Shown here piece after piece: positions 33,433 through 43,015 of a DNA stretch of 64,000 nt. The stretch spans positions 186,001 to 250,000 of the forward strand of contig JALJCQ010000015.1 in the NCBI GenBank assembly GCA_023091665.1, in the 5' to 3' direction. The stretch is from Pythium myriotylum (taxonomy: Eukaryota > Oomycota > Peronosporomycetes > Pythiales > Pythiaceae). Position 1 is the stretch's first letter; each line of letters opens with the position of its first letter. The notes beneath the pieces were generated by a model. It searched no databases and was not told the DNA's origin. It worked only from the letters and a program-made list of their open reading frames with translations. A program made the position numbers and the translations under genes.

Positions 33433-33887
33433 CGGAACGACTGAGCTTGTCGAGATAGAAGAGAATCTCGAAATGACGTATTCTAAGCTCTCGAGCTGGA
33501 TAAACAGCACTCCCGACACGCTCAGATCTTGATGCGCACTGTTTATGGCACGAAGAATCCACTCACAAATCCACTGCAGGCCACGTCACGTGAGATATAA
33601 CGTTGCACTGGATTTTTTTTTCTGCGTCATATATCACACCTGTATTAATGCAAATTACTTTATAATACATGTAACGATTTAAAAAGAATGATACCCGCGT
33701 CCATGTGATATGCAGTATCCGTCCAAATCAGATATAAGTTTTCGGCGTCGCAGTTTCCCATATCTCGCGCCGTACCCAACACGGCATCGCCCTGTCTCCG
33801 CCGATTTTTCTGGTGCCATGTTGTTGTGCTTCTTTTCAAAGCTCATTTGCACAATTTCTGGAGCCCTCTCAAGCCACGCTGCTCGAC
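33433..33887. promoter_or_regulatory. divergent intergenic region between genes C and D
   Basis: 455 bp between divergent ATGs; about 33600-33720 is AT-rich with a run of nine T near 33612. A shared promoter region is inferred from layout only. Confidence 0.5.
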
Positions 33888-36458
33888 ATGTCAGTCAAGC
33901 GAATGCACAGCGCGGCAGAGGACACCGAAGACGCGATGTTATCCCCTACTCTCCAGTACACATACCAGGGACTTGTGAGTCCTAACACCCCGGTGCTCAA
34001 GAGCCAGCTCACAATGGCTCATATAGTCGAAGCACCACCCAAAGTCAAGATCATGCTGCTGCCTCGCAAGCTCGTCATCAATGTGCTCATTACTTGTGTC
34101 TTCCTTGCCGCCTTCACTGCGGCAGCGTATAAAGGAATCGTGCTTCAGAAGTTTACTGTGCAAACCGAGGATAAGGCCAAATACGCCATGATCGACGACC
34201 GCGTCGAGCTCTACAACACAATCTCAGGCTTTCTGGTCGCACTTGTGGAGACTGGTCTCGGCGTCTACATGAACAACTTCCTTCCGGCATTCTTGGTTTA
34301 CCTTCATAACTCGCTGTGGTATTTGCATAGCAACGCGACGGCGACCAAGTGGACAAACAGTATCCGTTCGGCAGTGATGTTCATCTTCCCAGTATTCCTG
34401 ATGCTGGTGATCGGTCAGAGTCTTCGTTCGTTCCAAGCGGCGCAGTCATCTGTCGGTTTTGTAAGGATCATGAGCATGAAAGATCTGGCCCCAGACGTAT
34501 CTGTTACAGAACTTCTGAAGCTGAACAGTACCATTGCCACAACTGACAAGACAAACACGACGATTCCAGAGCAAGTCAGCCTCGGTATTTTGCGTGGAGC
34601 TGTCAACGGAACAAGCATCCCATTCGACCTCAACCTGAATTCTCGCTGCAACATCCAGCGAGGAGGACTTAAGATCGGTCTCGCAGATCTCGATTCGGCA
34701 ACAGTTTCATATGGCTTCCCACCGCGCGAATGGTATAGCGAAATGCTCGATACGTCGCTCAGCGCGACGTACATCAGGACATTCAACCAATCCTTTCTTG
34801 ATTCAGGGAAGACGTACATCACTCCTGAATTCGATCAGGACCTTGCGTTGGATCTCTTTGTTAAGGGCAAAATCTTGCTTGACCGCGCAGTTGCCGAGTC
34901 GATGACTTCGTACGATGCTTGCGATGTGAGTGGTGCTTTGGATCTCGGCGCCCTGCTCAACAAAACCCAGAATACAAACGACGAAGATGAGCTCGCTAGC
35001 TTGCGGTGCATTGGAACGCTTTCAACTCTCGTCGAAATCGACAAGTTCCACAAGCTTAACAGCACGCTTAAGACGCCGGCAAGAATGGTCAACATCATCT
35101 CTAAGAGTCTGGGCATCGCAATCGAAGGCTTGAATGTTACGTCCACAGCCATCGAGCTGCGTCGCGATAATCTGACCTCGCAGATCCAGACAGAGAGTCT
35201 GACCGTCATTGCGGAGATCAACATCGACACGGATAATGATTTCTTCAACGGCTCTTCGACAATCTACGAGTACGGAGACAACGCCAAGAGTCTTTGCGGC
35301 TCGAGAGACTGTGTTTTTGTGGACCCAAACAATAAGCTCGTGATCCCGCACGAGATTATGCTTCTCCCCCACGAGACTGGATGCAGTTACGCGGCCAAGA
35401 ACATCACCTACCGAACCGACTTGCGCACCTTCATCCCGAAAGGATGCACACCGGCTGCCAACTCGGCAGTTGCAGTGGCGATCAGCTCGTACATCACGGC
35501 CGACAGTTACAGTAGTAACGTCACACGGTCGTATCCATCTCGAAAGAGCCAAACGCCATTCCTCACGAACCCACGCCGTGTCCTTCGACTGACAATGACA
35601 AAGTTCAACTGGCAGACTTCGAATCTTGATCAAGAGTTTGAAGCCGTTTGTGATCGTTCTGATTCGCAGAAATGCGATGGGCTGGCGTATCGTCTCAGCA
35701 AGACGCGCCGCTACGTCTTCTCTAGTGTGGACGCCATGCCAACTGCAGCAATCCAAGCAGCTTCACTGGTTCAACCAATTAAGCTCGTTCATCTCAACAA
35801 GGCTCGAGTGTACGTGGAGAAGTGGGATCAGGTCATTCTCGAGCGTCTACGTTGGCAGTCGGCGAACATCAAGAACTACTACTGGAAGAACCTACAAGGC
35901 GCCAGCTGCTCTCTATTCATGAGCTCCTATATCGACCACATCGAGAACAACGGCTACTTTCTCGAACGTCCATACCATCAGATCGCAAGATCAACGATGT
36001 TCTACCTCTTCTCAGGTGGTTCAGTCACCGAGCTCAACACGCAGTCGATCGCTGCCGACGCGACGCTCAGTGCGACAACGCAGGACGACCAGCTCGGCCA
36101 GCAGGCGCTTGCTAACATCAAACTCAAGGGCGATAAGCAGTACCGCAAGATTCGCGTTGTCGTGCCGCGCAACACCTTCAAGGCCACTATCATCGGCTGT
36201 GGACTCCTCTTTCTCATCGCGCTCGTCATCGTCATTTTCCCTGCTCAAGCAATCGAGTACTTCTCACCCGACACGACGACAGCTCAGAAATACATTGAGG
36301 TCATGAAAGCCGACAAGTACCCGAGTGCGGTCAACAAAAAGACGCTGCTGTTCCCCGCGACGGGGGACTCGCTGCCTATCGAGGACTTTGATGTGGACCA
36401 GCTCGTATTGGTCAACAACGCAGATCCGTCCGACGAGATCACATTCGCAGAAGAGTAG
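33888..36458 (+). CDS. gene D: type-2 large membrane protein
   Basis: 857 residues from ATG 33888 (the open frame begins earlier at GTG 33813; 33888 is the first ATG). A hydrophilic N-terminus of about 60 residues, hydrophobic stretches at about 63-82, 110-142 and 160-178, a long ectodomain-like region rich in N-x-S/T and with paired cysteines (for example CGSRDCVFVDPNNK), one membrane helix at about 765-786 (IIGCGLLFLIALVIVIFP) and a 70-residue acidic tail. Distantly homologous to gene C over its whole length, so the two types probably arose from one ancestor. Function unknown. Intact frame; B and the fragment at 274-690 are dead relatives. Confidence 0.85.
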   Translation: MSVKRMHSAAEDTEDAMLSPTLQYTYQGLVSPNTPVLKSQLTMAHIVEAPPKVKIMLLPRKLVINVLITCVFLAAFTAAAYKGIVLQKFTVQTEDKAKYAMIDDRVELYNTISGFLVALVETGLGVYMNNFLPAFLVYLHNSLWYLHSNATATKWTNSIRSAVMFIFPVFLMLVIGQSLRSFQAAQSSVGFVRIMSMKDLAPDVSVTELLKLNSTIATTDKTNTTIPEQVSLGILRGAVNGTSIPFDLNLNSRCNIQRGGLKIGLADLDSATVSYGFPPREWYSEMLDTSLSATYIRTFNQSFLDSGKTYITPEFDQDLALDLFVKGKILLDRAVAESMTSYDACDVSGALDLGALLNKTQNTNDEDELASLRCIGTLSTLVEIDKFHKLNSTLKTPARMVNIISKSLGIAIEGLNVTSTAIELRRDNLTSQIQTESLTVIAEINIDTDNDFFNGSSTIYEYGDNAKSLCGSRDCVFVDPNNKLVIPHEIMLLPHETGCSYAAKNITYRTDLRTFIPKGCTPAANSAVAVAISSYITADSYSSNVTRSYPSRKSQTPFLTNPRRVLRLTMTKFNWQTSNLDQEFEAVCDRSDSQKCDGLAYRLSKTRRYVFSSVDAMPTAAIQAASLVQPIKLVHLNKARVYVEKWDQVILERLRWQSANIKNYYWKNLQGASCSLFMSSYIDHIENNGYFLERPYHQIARSTMFYLFSGGSVTELNTQSIAADATLSATTQDDQLGQQALANIKLKGDKQYRKIRVVVPRNTFKATIIGCGLLFLIALVIVIFPAQAIEYFSPDTTTAQKYIEVMKADKYPSAVNKKTLLFPATGDSLPIEDFDVDQLVLVNNADPSDEITFAEE

Positions 36459-36769
36459 TAAAGCGTAAACGAATATGTAATCTACCGACTCAGATGTAAA
36501 TCGTGCTTTCTTCGGTACTGTAGCACGCAAGAAAATCCACACGTTCGAAAATCAGTTGAGGCAGAAACTCCTCACGCAGTCAAAGTTGATGACAAGAGTG
36601 GACTGTCTATGTAGCAACGTCGCGATCTGAGGATGACTTGGAGCCACTCATCATGAGTACCAGATGGCTTCTTCTTTTTGTACACGGATGGGCCATTCAT
36701 GGTTTGTTCGTGTTCATAGCCCGGCCAGGGTGGTCTCAATCCTGAGATCTGCAATGAATGGGCACTGGA
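36459..36769. other. 3' flank of gene D, no gene seen
   Basis: No coding similarity recognised; short antisense frames only. Ends at the target duplication of the Mutator-like element. Confidence 0.5.
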
Positions 36770-36779
36770 TTTTGTTGAG

Positions 36780-36892
36780 GAGTAAATCCCAAAACCAGTA
36801 CCAGATTCCAGCTGGTTTCCCAAAACCAGTACCATTCCCAAAACCAGTACCAGTACCAACCCGGATTGGTGTGGGTTACCTAACTTGTGACT
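36780..36892 (+). repeat. left terminal inverted repeat of the Mutator-like element
   Basis: Contains sub-repeats of CCCAAAACCAGTACC (three copies) and ends GGTGTGGGTTACCTAACTTGT. It matches the reverse complement of the right repeat except for one extra sub-repeat unit. Confidence 0.93.
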
Positions 36893-37039
36893 ATGAATAT
36901 GGTGTGGTTCACATCAGTAGGAGCAAGGATGTGCAGCTATCAATCAGTGCTGATAAAGCAATCCTACTCAAGCATGTCGACCGATGCAAGTCCGCTTCCC
37001 GATCTCGAAGAGATCCACGGCACATCCGAGCTTTCTAAA

Positions 37040-37205
37040 GGGCAGATCTTTTCGTCAGGTCATCTTGCGACTCTGTTTGTGCAGGATTCCGACGGCAACA
37101 ACCAGAACGTGACTCTTGCGACCGCATTGGTCAACGTGGAGAATGAATCAAACATCTCCTGGTTTATGGAGCTATGTGGCTCGGCAGGTATTACGATTGT
37201 AAACC
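37040..37205 (+). pseudogene. MULE transposase fragment
   Basis: The frame reads DSDGNNQNVTLATALVNVEN followed by WFMELCG, the familiar core of MULE transposases (aromatic/acidic block after the first catalytic Asp region). The frame ends at 37231 soon after, and the rest of the transposase is missing or unrecognisable. Confidence 0.75.
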
Positions 37206-37879
37206 AAGCTCAGAGACCTGGAAGGTCGTAATGACACCTTTGGAGTTGTCAGTAGACACGGATTCATTGTTGCCTCCTTCGATTGAGCTCCCTGGGTGCC
37301 TAATCACGAAAGAAAGTAGATCCATAGAGATCCCGAGAGGAGCCAACGCGGTGGGGCGATACTTCCGCCAAGCAGTGATTATGCTCGCCCGGCGATGATG
37401 TTCTTGGCGATGGATTCCACCAGCAAGGCATTCCCGGGGTGGTAGGCGAGCGATAATTCGCGTGATTTGTGTTCGTGCAATCGCAATCAAGTCCATCAAC
37501 TGGGTAAATCGAGGTGTATTGGATCCTCCCACACAGGTGACAGAGATCCCGACAGGACAACTCGACGCCTGGATCTGTGTTCGTAGACTCTTGGGAAGCA
37601 TAGCCGACTCGTCGGCGAGACTGGAGAAAAGTTCTGAAGGATCTCGCTCGGAGATGAGGTCTCGCGCTGTCACCAATTGCCTCTCCCACTCGGTCGCCTG
37701 TGACCAACCACTGCTTCCTCCTTCATATTCCGATCCAGGTGTATGAAGACATACTCGAAGAAGATCGCGAATCAAGCCGGAAGCTGTTGGGTGGGGAATC
37801 TTTGAACTGTAGACTGCAGATGCGAGCTCGACTACGCATGTTGATTCGACAGAGTTTTAGGCGAAGAGACACTGCGACA

Positions 37880-37967
37880 AGTTAGGTAACCCACACCAAT
37901 CCGGGTTGGTACTGGTACTGGTTTTGGGAAACCAGCTGGAATCTGGTACTGGTTTTGGGATTTACTC
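37880..37967 (-). repeat. right terminal inverted repeat of the Mutator-like element
   Basis: Reverse complement of the left repeat: ACAAGTTAGGTAACCCACAC through GGGATTTACTC, with two copies of the CCAGTACC sub-repeat block. Confidence 0.93.
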
Positions 37968-38237
37968 TTTTGTTGAGCGCAACAGCTGACTGATTATGCA
38001 CAGAATCCAGTGTCGGAATGGCTGCAACTTCGTTACTGCGTTAACATGCAGACTGGATTCGCGACGACAATCCAGCACGTCCCCGTGAGATATCCACGCA
38101 TGCCACGTTGACAATCCAGTGCGTCGGGCCAGTGCGAGTGTCACCACCCACCCATCGCTTGTGGCGAGTACAGTGCGAAGCTCACTCCTCAACTTACCTC
38201 TGCGATAGCCCACCTAAACGAAACGCCCAAACAGACC

Positions 38238-38699
38238 ATGAGCTCCCCAGTCTGTACGTACGCGAGCAAGCCATGCTATGAGCCTCGTGCGATCAAAGAC
38301 AGCGGCGAACTGCACCGGCTTTGTGACTTCCACCGCAGCAAGGCAAACGAAGCCCAGCGGCGCTGGCATTCGCGGCATTGCAGTGGCACCGAGCCGATCC
38401 CTCCCAAAAAGCGCAAGAACAATTCAACAGTCGCGAGCAGGCCGATCCGCAAGCGCCAGAGATCTCCCAAGGCATTGGAGGACGTGATTGAACTGGCCGT
38501 CTCGGCGATCCAAGCTCCACTATTTCCTTACCCCGACGTTGTTGCACCGGAGCCCGAGTTCCTCAGTGATGAAGATTTTGTGCTCTTAGACGAATGCTTT
38601 GGGCAAGCAGAGACCGGCAGCTTAAAGTTTGAGTCCGAGTCCATCGAGTGGCTGCTCAACTCGCATCAGTTGGCGCCTCAGTTCTTCGCCAATGTATAG
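38238..38699 (+). CDS. small Cys/His zinc-finger-like protein (WRC-like family), member 1
   Basis: 153 residues from ATG 38238. N-terminal motif CTYASKPC ... HRLCDFH gives C-x6-C-x15-C-x2-H, a plausible zinc site, followed at once by SKANEAQRRWHSR, a basic helix, then a basic segment (PPKKRK, a possible nuclear signal) and an acidic C-terminal half (FLSDEDFVLLDE). Four other clear members lie at 59763-64000. The layout of a zinc site, basic region and acidic tail suggests a nuclear regulator; this is inference. Plant WRC domains have a similar C-C-C-H order but different spacing. Confidence 0.78.
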   Translation: MSSPVCTYASKPCYEPRAIKDSGELHRLCDFHRSKANEAQRRWHSRHCSGTEPIPPKKRKNNSTVASRPIRKRQRSPKALEDVIELAVSAIQAPLFPYPDVVAPEPEFLSDEDFVLLDECFGQAETGSLKFESESIEWLLNSHQLAPQFFANV

Positions 38700-38969
38700 T
38701 GATAGTAGTCTAGATGGTATTTGTGACACGATATTCGGTTTTTTCACAACTCTTCTCCCATAAAACAATCGAGTATCCGGCATTGACTGTTCTGCTGGAT
38801 TTCCAACCCACCATTTCACCGTACGGTACGCTCTTTGTCTCTGCTGTTCGCCGAAGGACCCACCACCACCCACCCACCCAACCGACGCGCAGCGACCTCG
38901 CACACAGCCACGGCCATCCGACTGATCCGGGACACATCTCCGGCCATCACCACCGATTGACAAGTCGCG

Positions 38970-39541
38970 TGGCTCCAATCGCGCTATATCTCGTATTCTT
39001 CGAGGGCGGATCTCGGGGGAATCCAGGGCTCGGGGGAGCCGAAGTGGTTGCTTTTCGAGTGTCGACGGACCAGGTCAACGCGGAAGTCGTCTTCTACGCG
39101 GCTACTGCCTTTGACGATCCCACTACCACCAACGGCCAGGCCAAATATGACAGCCTCATCGCTGGCATCGCTGGGCGCCCCTCTCGGACCGAGAGGGGCG
39201 CCCACCGATAACCGAGAGGCTCTCGGTTATCGGAGACAGTATGCTGATCATACAACACATGAAACAGTTCAAACCCCCCTTAAATGTCAGGCTGAGAGGC
39301 AAATACGTCAGGGCAAGAAGACTCGCATATAGCCTTGACATCCGCAGCTGGTCGCACCATCCCTGCGCAGCCAACAAAATGGCGGACGCGGCAGCGAACC
39401 TCGCCATAGACACCAACGCAAACAGGCGCGTGTGTCATCCTGCCGACCACCCATAACACCAGCGCATCGCCTCTATCCTTCACGGAGATTTCTGGCACTG
39501 GGAGGCTAGAGGTTTCTTCACAAGCAAACCAATAGACCTCA
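38970..39541 (+). pseudogene. LINE3: RNase H relic with LINE tail
   Basis: Matches the RNase H end of LINE1: FFEGGSRGNPGLGG (the first catalytic Asp is Glu), TTTNGQAKYDSL (Glu of AEY is Lys), then after a palindromic disruption the closing SHHPCAANKMADAAANLA (39350-39405). The tail CAAACCAATAGACCTCA ends at 39541 as in LINE1. No target duplication found. A short, old, 5'-truncated copy. Confidence 0.85.
39173..39234. repeat. two adjacent near-perfect palindromes
   Basis: GGGCGCCCCTCTCGG / CCGAGAGGGGCGCCC (15-bp arms, 1-base loop at 39188), followed closely by CCGATAACCGAGAG / CTCTCGGTTATCGG (14-bp arms, 1-base centre). The inserted middle is the inverse of the flanking LINE sequence, so it looks like a templated snap-back duplication and not a regulatory hairpin. 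Confidence 0.9.
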
Positions 39542-40280
39542 ATTAAATCATCACACACCCACCCGCCGCCCAAGAAAATTTGTCGGCGTACTGTATCAAA
39601 ATGATTTGGTGCGATATGTGGGTTCACTTTTTCAAAGTGTATCTCTCAAATATCCAGGACAGATCTTTTTTTCGTCAAGTCCACCAACTTCATGCGCTGC
39701 AGGCTTTCCTGGTGTCTCTGTCCATCCTTATTATCATTTCCCAAATCGCAATGGCACAGTCGGATTCAAGACTGACACGACTCGGCTTCGTCGCCATAGC
39801 AACGCTGCTCGGTGCGCGCCGCCGAATGATGGGCCACTTTCGCCGTCGATCTGCCTTCAAAGAAGTCGTATTTCCTGTTCGTCGTCGCGCCCAAGGAACA
39901 GAAGACCGAAGGGAATCAGAAGCATATTCTCCAGGATTTATCATATAGTTTTTTCGTTTTCACCAACGTCCTGAATCCGTGAACGTATTCGATGGTCTGA
40001 ACACAGGAGCAGGAAAGAAGTCCACAGTGCAACGTTGGCCTCGTCAACTTCCTGCTCGGTATCAAGATTGACTTCCATCCACGAAACTCACTTCATTCGG
40101 CCGCCTCAACGAAATATACACCACTGCCAAGTTGAACCGCGCGGGGCCTTCGGTAGGTGTGCATATTTCTCGCGCGTTGCTCACAGAGTCTGCAAATAGG
40201 CTCTGTTTTGGAACAGCGATCATTTCACTTGAACGAAAGTCCATTGCATCATCCGACAAACTGGAGCACCAGTGCGTGTC
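39542..40280. other. intergenic, nothing recognised
   Basis: Only short open frames on both strands; none resembles a known family or another gene in the window. Confidence 0.5.
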
Positions 40281-40289
40281 AAGCCCGCC

Positions 40290-40670
40290 GAGTCCTACGT
40301 CTCAGGGTGCACAAGTTCGAAGCTATGTTGCGCTACCAGCACTCGTCCTCGTCGCTGCATGTTTGCGCGGTTCTTCTGTTGACGCCATTGGTGTCGTAAG
40401 TCACGAGTCTGATACCACCACTCATTCCTCGTTGGGATCTTCATGATGGCCTCCGAGCAAACTCCCCTGCATATCTTTGCCACATTCTCGTCTCAACCGG
40501 ACTCACAGCGTACGGTGCAGCCATTAATTTTCGAGCAGGTGCTTGCATTTTTCATGACGACTACCCAAACCTGCGATTTGCCGTGGCTTCGCTCTTCACG
40601 AGGCTTTGGCTCACCAGGGTGGGCTTGCTAGGCAGCTATGTGTGGAGGTTTCCGGTTCCTTTCTTCTGAG
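40290..40670 (+). pseudogene. decayed copy of the multi-pass membrane protein family
   Basis: Coding similarity to the N-terminal half of the gene at 41215: KFEAMLRYQHSSSS matches KFKAFADYQDNASV, then a TAA at 40397-40399, then in the next frame a stretch with FHDDYPNL matching SHSDYPTV and YVWRFPVPFF matching YWRFPVPFI, ending at TGA 40666-40668. Beyond about 40700 similarity fades. It is a tandem relic just upstream of the better copy. Confidence 0.75.
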
Positions 40671-40699
40671 TGATCGTCATTTCTCCTGGCTTCCTGATC

Positions 40700-41214
40700 T
40701 TCCACTACTAGTACCTTGCATGCGACGTCGACTGATCGAGTCCGAACACCTCAAGCACCAAATCTTGTCATATATGCCTGCCTCACTGCTGTCATGTCGT
40801 CGTGCACTTTCCCTTTTGTGCCGTCAGTCTATCTAGTTGGGCTACCCCGGGGGATCCTCACAAAAGGTCACTTCATGCGCCATCCAATTGGTCTGGACAT
40901 GGCGGAATATTTGCAGGGTCTTGAGATCTTCTTGTCTTGATGCTCATGCTATCAACATTAAGACGACAATAATAATGAACGTGCCGTCGAGGAGCTCGAC
41001 GAATTGATCCAATGGTCTTGTGGGAAGATCAAGTACGCGCAAGACTCTCGCCACGTCGGAAGCCGTGACTTTTCGAGTAAATGCTGTGCTAAAACAAGTC
41101 AGCTCTTGACAAGTGTAGTTTTCTTGGTCCGTGAACTCCAAAGAGGCTAAGAAAAGAAGCTTCATGTCAGCTCTTTACTCAAAAGCGATGAATGAACGAT
41201 GTACAGACGGTTGA
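40700..41214. other. intergenic between two membrane-protein copies
   Basis: No confident gene. It may hold a missing first exon of the gene at 41215, since no ATG is present in frame before 41371. Confidence 0.4.
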
Positions 41215-43004
41215 GCCGCAGGGCCACTGTCTCCTACACCTTCCCCATCGATTCGCGCCTATGTTCCGCGATATCCCATACGGAAGTTCAAGGCTTTTGC
41301 CGACTATCAGGATAACGCGAGTGTCTGGAGGGTCTGGGGCGTCATCTTCATCGCGCCGCTCTTGCCTCTGATGTCCACGCTGCTAGCTCCACTCGTCCCG
41401 CTACGCAATCCCCACGAGGGATATTTATCAAATTGGCCCGGCTACCAAGTCCACGTTTCCATCACGATGTGGTGGACCACTGTGGCCGCATGTACAAGTG
41501 TTCGCGCTAGTGCTGGCATTTCGCACAGCGACTACCCAACAGTTCACCTCGTGGTCATAGCCCTGCTTGTGACAGCTCAAGTCGTCGGTATTGAACTGCT
41601 TCTAAGCCAGTACTGGCGGTTCCCTGTCCCCTTTATCTTCGCACTCGTTAGTGGACCGTGGTTGGTAGTCTTCAGCTGGACCCATTACGTCGTTTTGTAC
41701 ACGCGATTCCGTCGATCAAACCGTCTGAAGCGTCAGCTGCTGGCGTACCACCCGAGCTTTAGTCTCCAAGTTTCCCAGGTCACGTGGTATCCTGCATACA
41801 CGGCTGCGTACCTCGCGGCCGGGGAGTGGCTCAAGGTCATCTTGACCGTACTGTTTCCGGTCTTTAAGCACTGCCTCAAACGGTTGCTGCGGCGCGTGTC
41901 CGACCCGACGCTGGAGGTTACGGAGGAAACCATTGTGACAGGAATCGAGATCACTGCGGCGATCTATCAGTCGATGGTCATGCAGTCGGCTCCGTCTGTG
42001 CTGGTGACCATTGTCACAATTGGTGTGGATCTTATCCAAGGAGTGCTAGAAGTTCGCCACATGATGGACAAGCACTCGGTCGTCCCACAAAAGGATATCG
42101 TCTCCTCTGCACTCACATACATCCGACGGAACGGTGTCATTGACACATTGACGGACGATCGGCTTCGAGCTTACGCTAGCCTTCGGAAGAGTCCCTGACC
42201 TTGGAGGTCACCGAGGAGGTCATAGTTACGGGTATTGAGATCACTGCGGCGATTTACCAGTCCATGATCATGCAGTCGACGCCATCTGTACTGGTGACAA
42301 TTGTCACGATTGGTGTAGATCTCGTTCAGGGCGTGCTGGAAGTAAGGCACGTGATGGAAAAGCACTCGGTCATCCCACAACGTGAGATAATCTTGGCTGG
42401 TCTTCAATTCATCGACCAATGGCACCCAAACAGTCAGTGGACCGACGACAGGCTTCGCGCTTACGGCTCTAGGTCGAAAAGCCCTCTCTTTGCCTTGCCT
42501 CCACGCGCAACGATGACCAATTTGATCGATAAGAGACGCGTAACCGCGGCGATGCAGCAGCGCGACAAGATTGTACTCGTTCACGCGCTTGAAATTCTCC
42601 AGGCTGCTGAAAAAATCTTGCTTGTAGAGTATATCGAGGTCGTGATCCCGTTCATGAACGGCGTCTTCTTGGTCGTGGCGTCTCAACTTGACTCTGCAAT
42701 CTACAACGTCAACATCGTCGGATTCTACTTCCACCGCGAAAGGCTCGCACCCGCGCTACTCTCTCTGTTCTTGTACATTGCGCTGCAATCTTTCAGCATC
42801 GTGCTCATGGCATTTGTCATGCGCGTGCGGTTCCAACTTTCTCCGAGTGTATTGCTGGCTTTTCACCTCGAACGCCACGCGTGGTCGATCCAGGGCAAAA
42901 TGGCGGCATGGCTCTCATGCTTGCTTCAGTTCTCGGTCATGCATTACGGCGCCGACTTCTCGTTTCGCTTCGACTTCCACGCGCCGACCGCGCAAGATAC
43001 GTGA
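41215..43004 (+). pseudogene. multi-pass membrane protein, damaged by an internal 290-bp duplication
   Basis: The frame is open from 41215 (after a TGA) without an ATG until 41371, so a 5' exon is probably missing; an AG acceptor lies just before 41219. Hydrophobic helices follow at about 41340-41400, 41545-41600, 41620-41700 and 41800-41870. A segment beginning LEVTEE at 41911 recurs at 42201 (offset 290 bp) with mostly silent differences. The first copy ends in TGA 42196-42198; the second, in another frame, continues through four or more further helices to 43004. Because 290 is not a multiple of three, the duplication itself breaks the frame. It may be a fusion of two tandem paralogues. No named domain; family unknown. 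It converges with kinase gene E, 11 bp away. Confidence 0.7.
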
Positions 43005-43015
43005 CCTGAGCACCA

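Larger units (their letters stand above)
36780..37967. mobile_element. Mutator-like (MULE) DNA transposon, decayed or non-autonomous
   Basis: 1188 bp with terminal inverted repeats of roughly 90-110 bp and a 10-bp direct repeat TTTTGTTGAG on both sides (36770-36779 and 37968-37977). Ends are GAGTAAATCCC and GGGATTTACTC. A 10-bp duplication and long inverted repeats fit the Mutator superfamily, and the interior retains a piece of a MULE-type transposase (37040-37205). The remainder has no complete frame. Confidence 0.9.

Noticed and set aside
39173..39234. GC-rich hairpin as a transcription terminator
   Set aside because: It lies within a LINE relic in a eukaryotic genome and is explained by an inverted copy of flanking LINE sequence.
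40944..41165. 73-codon minus-strand frame with a hydrophobic C-terminus
   Set aside because: No family match, RxLR-type motif or supporting context; lies among decayed membrane-protein sequence.
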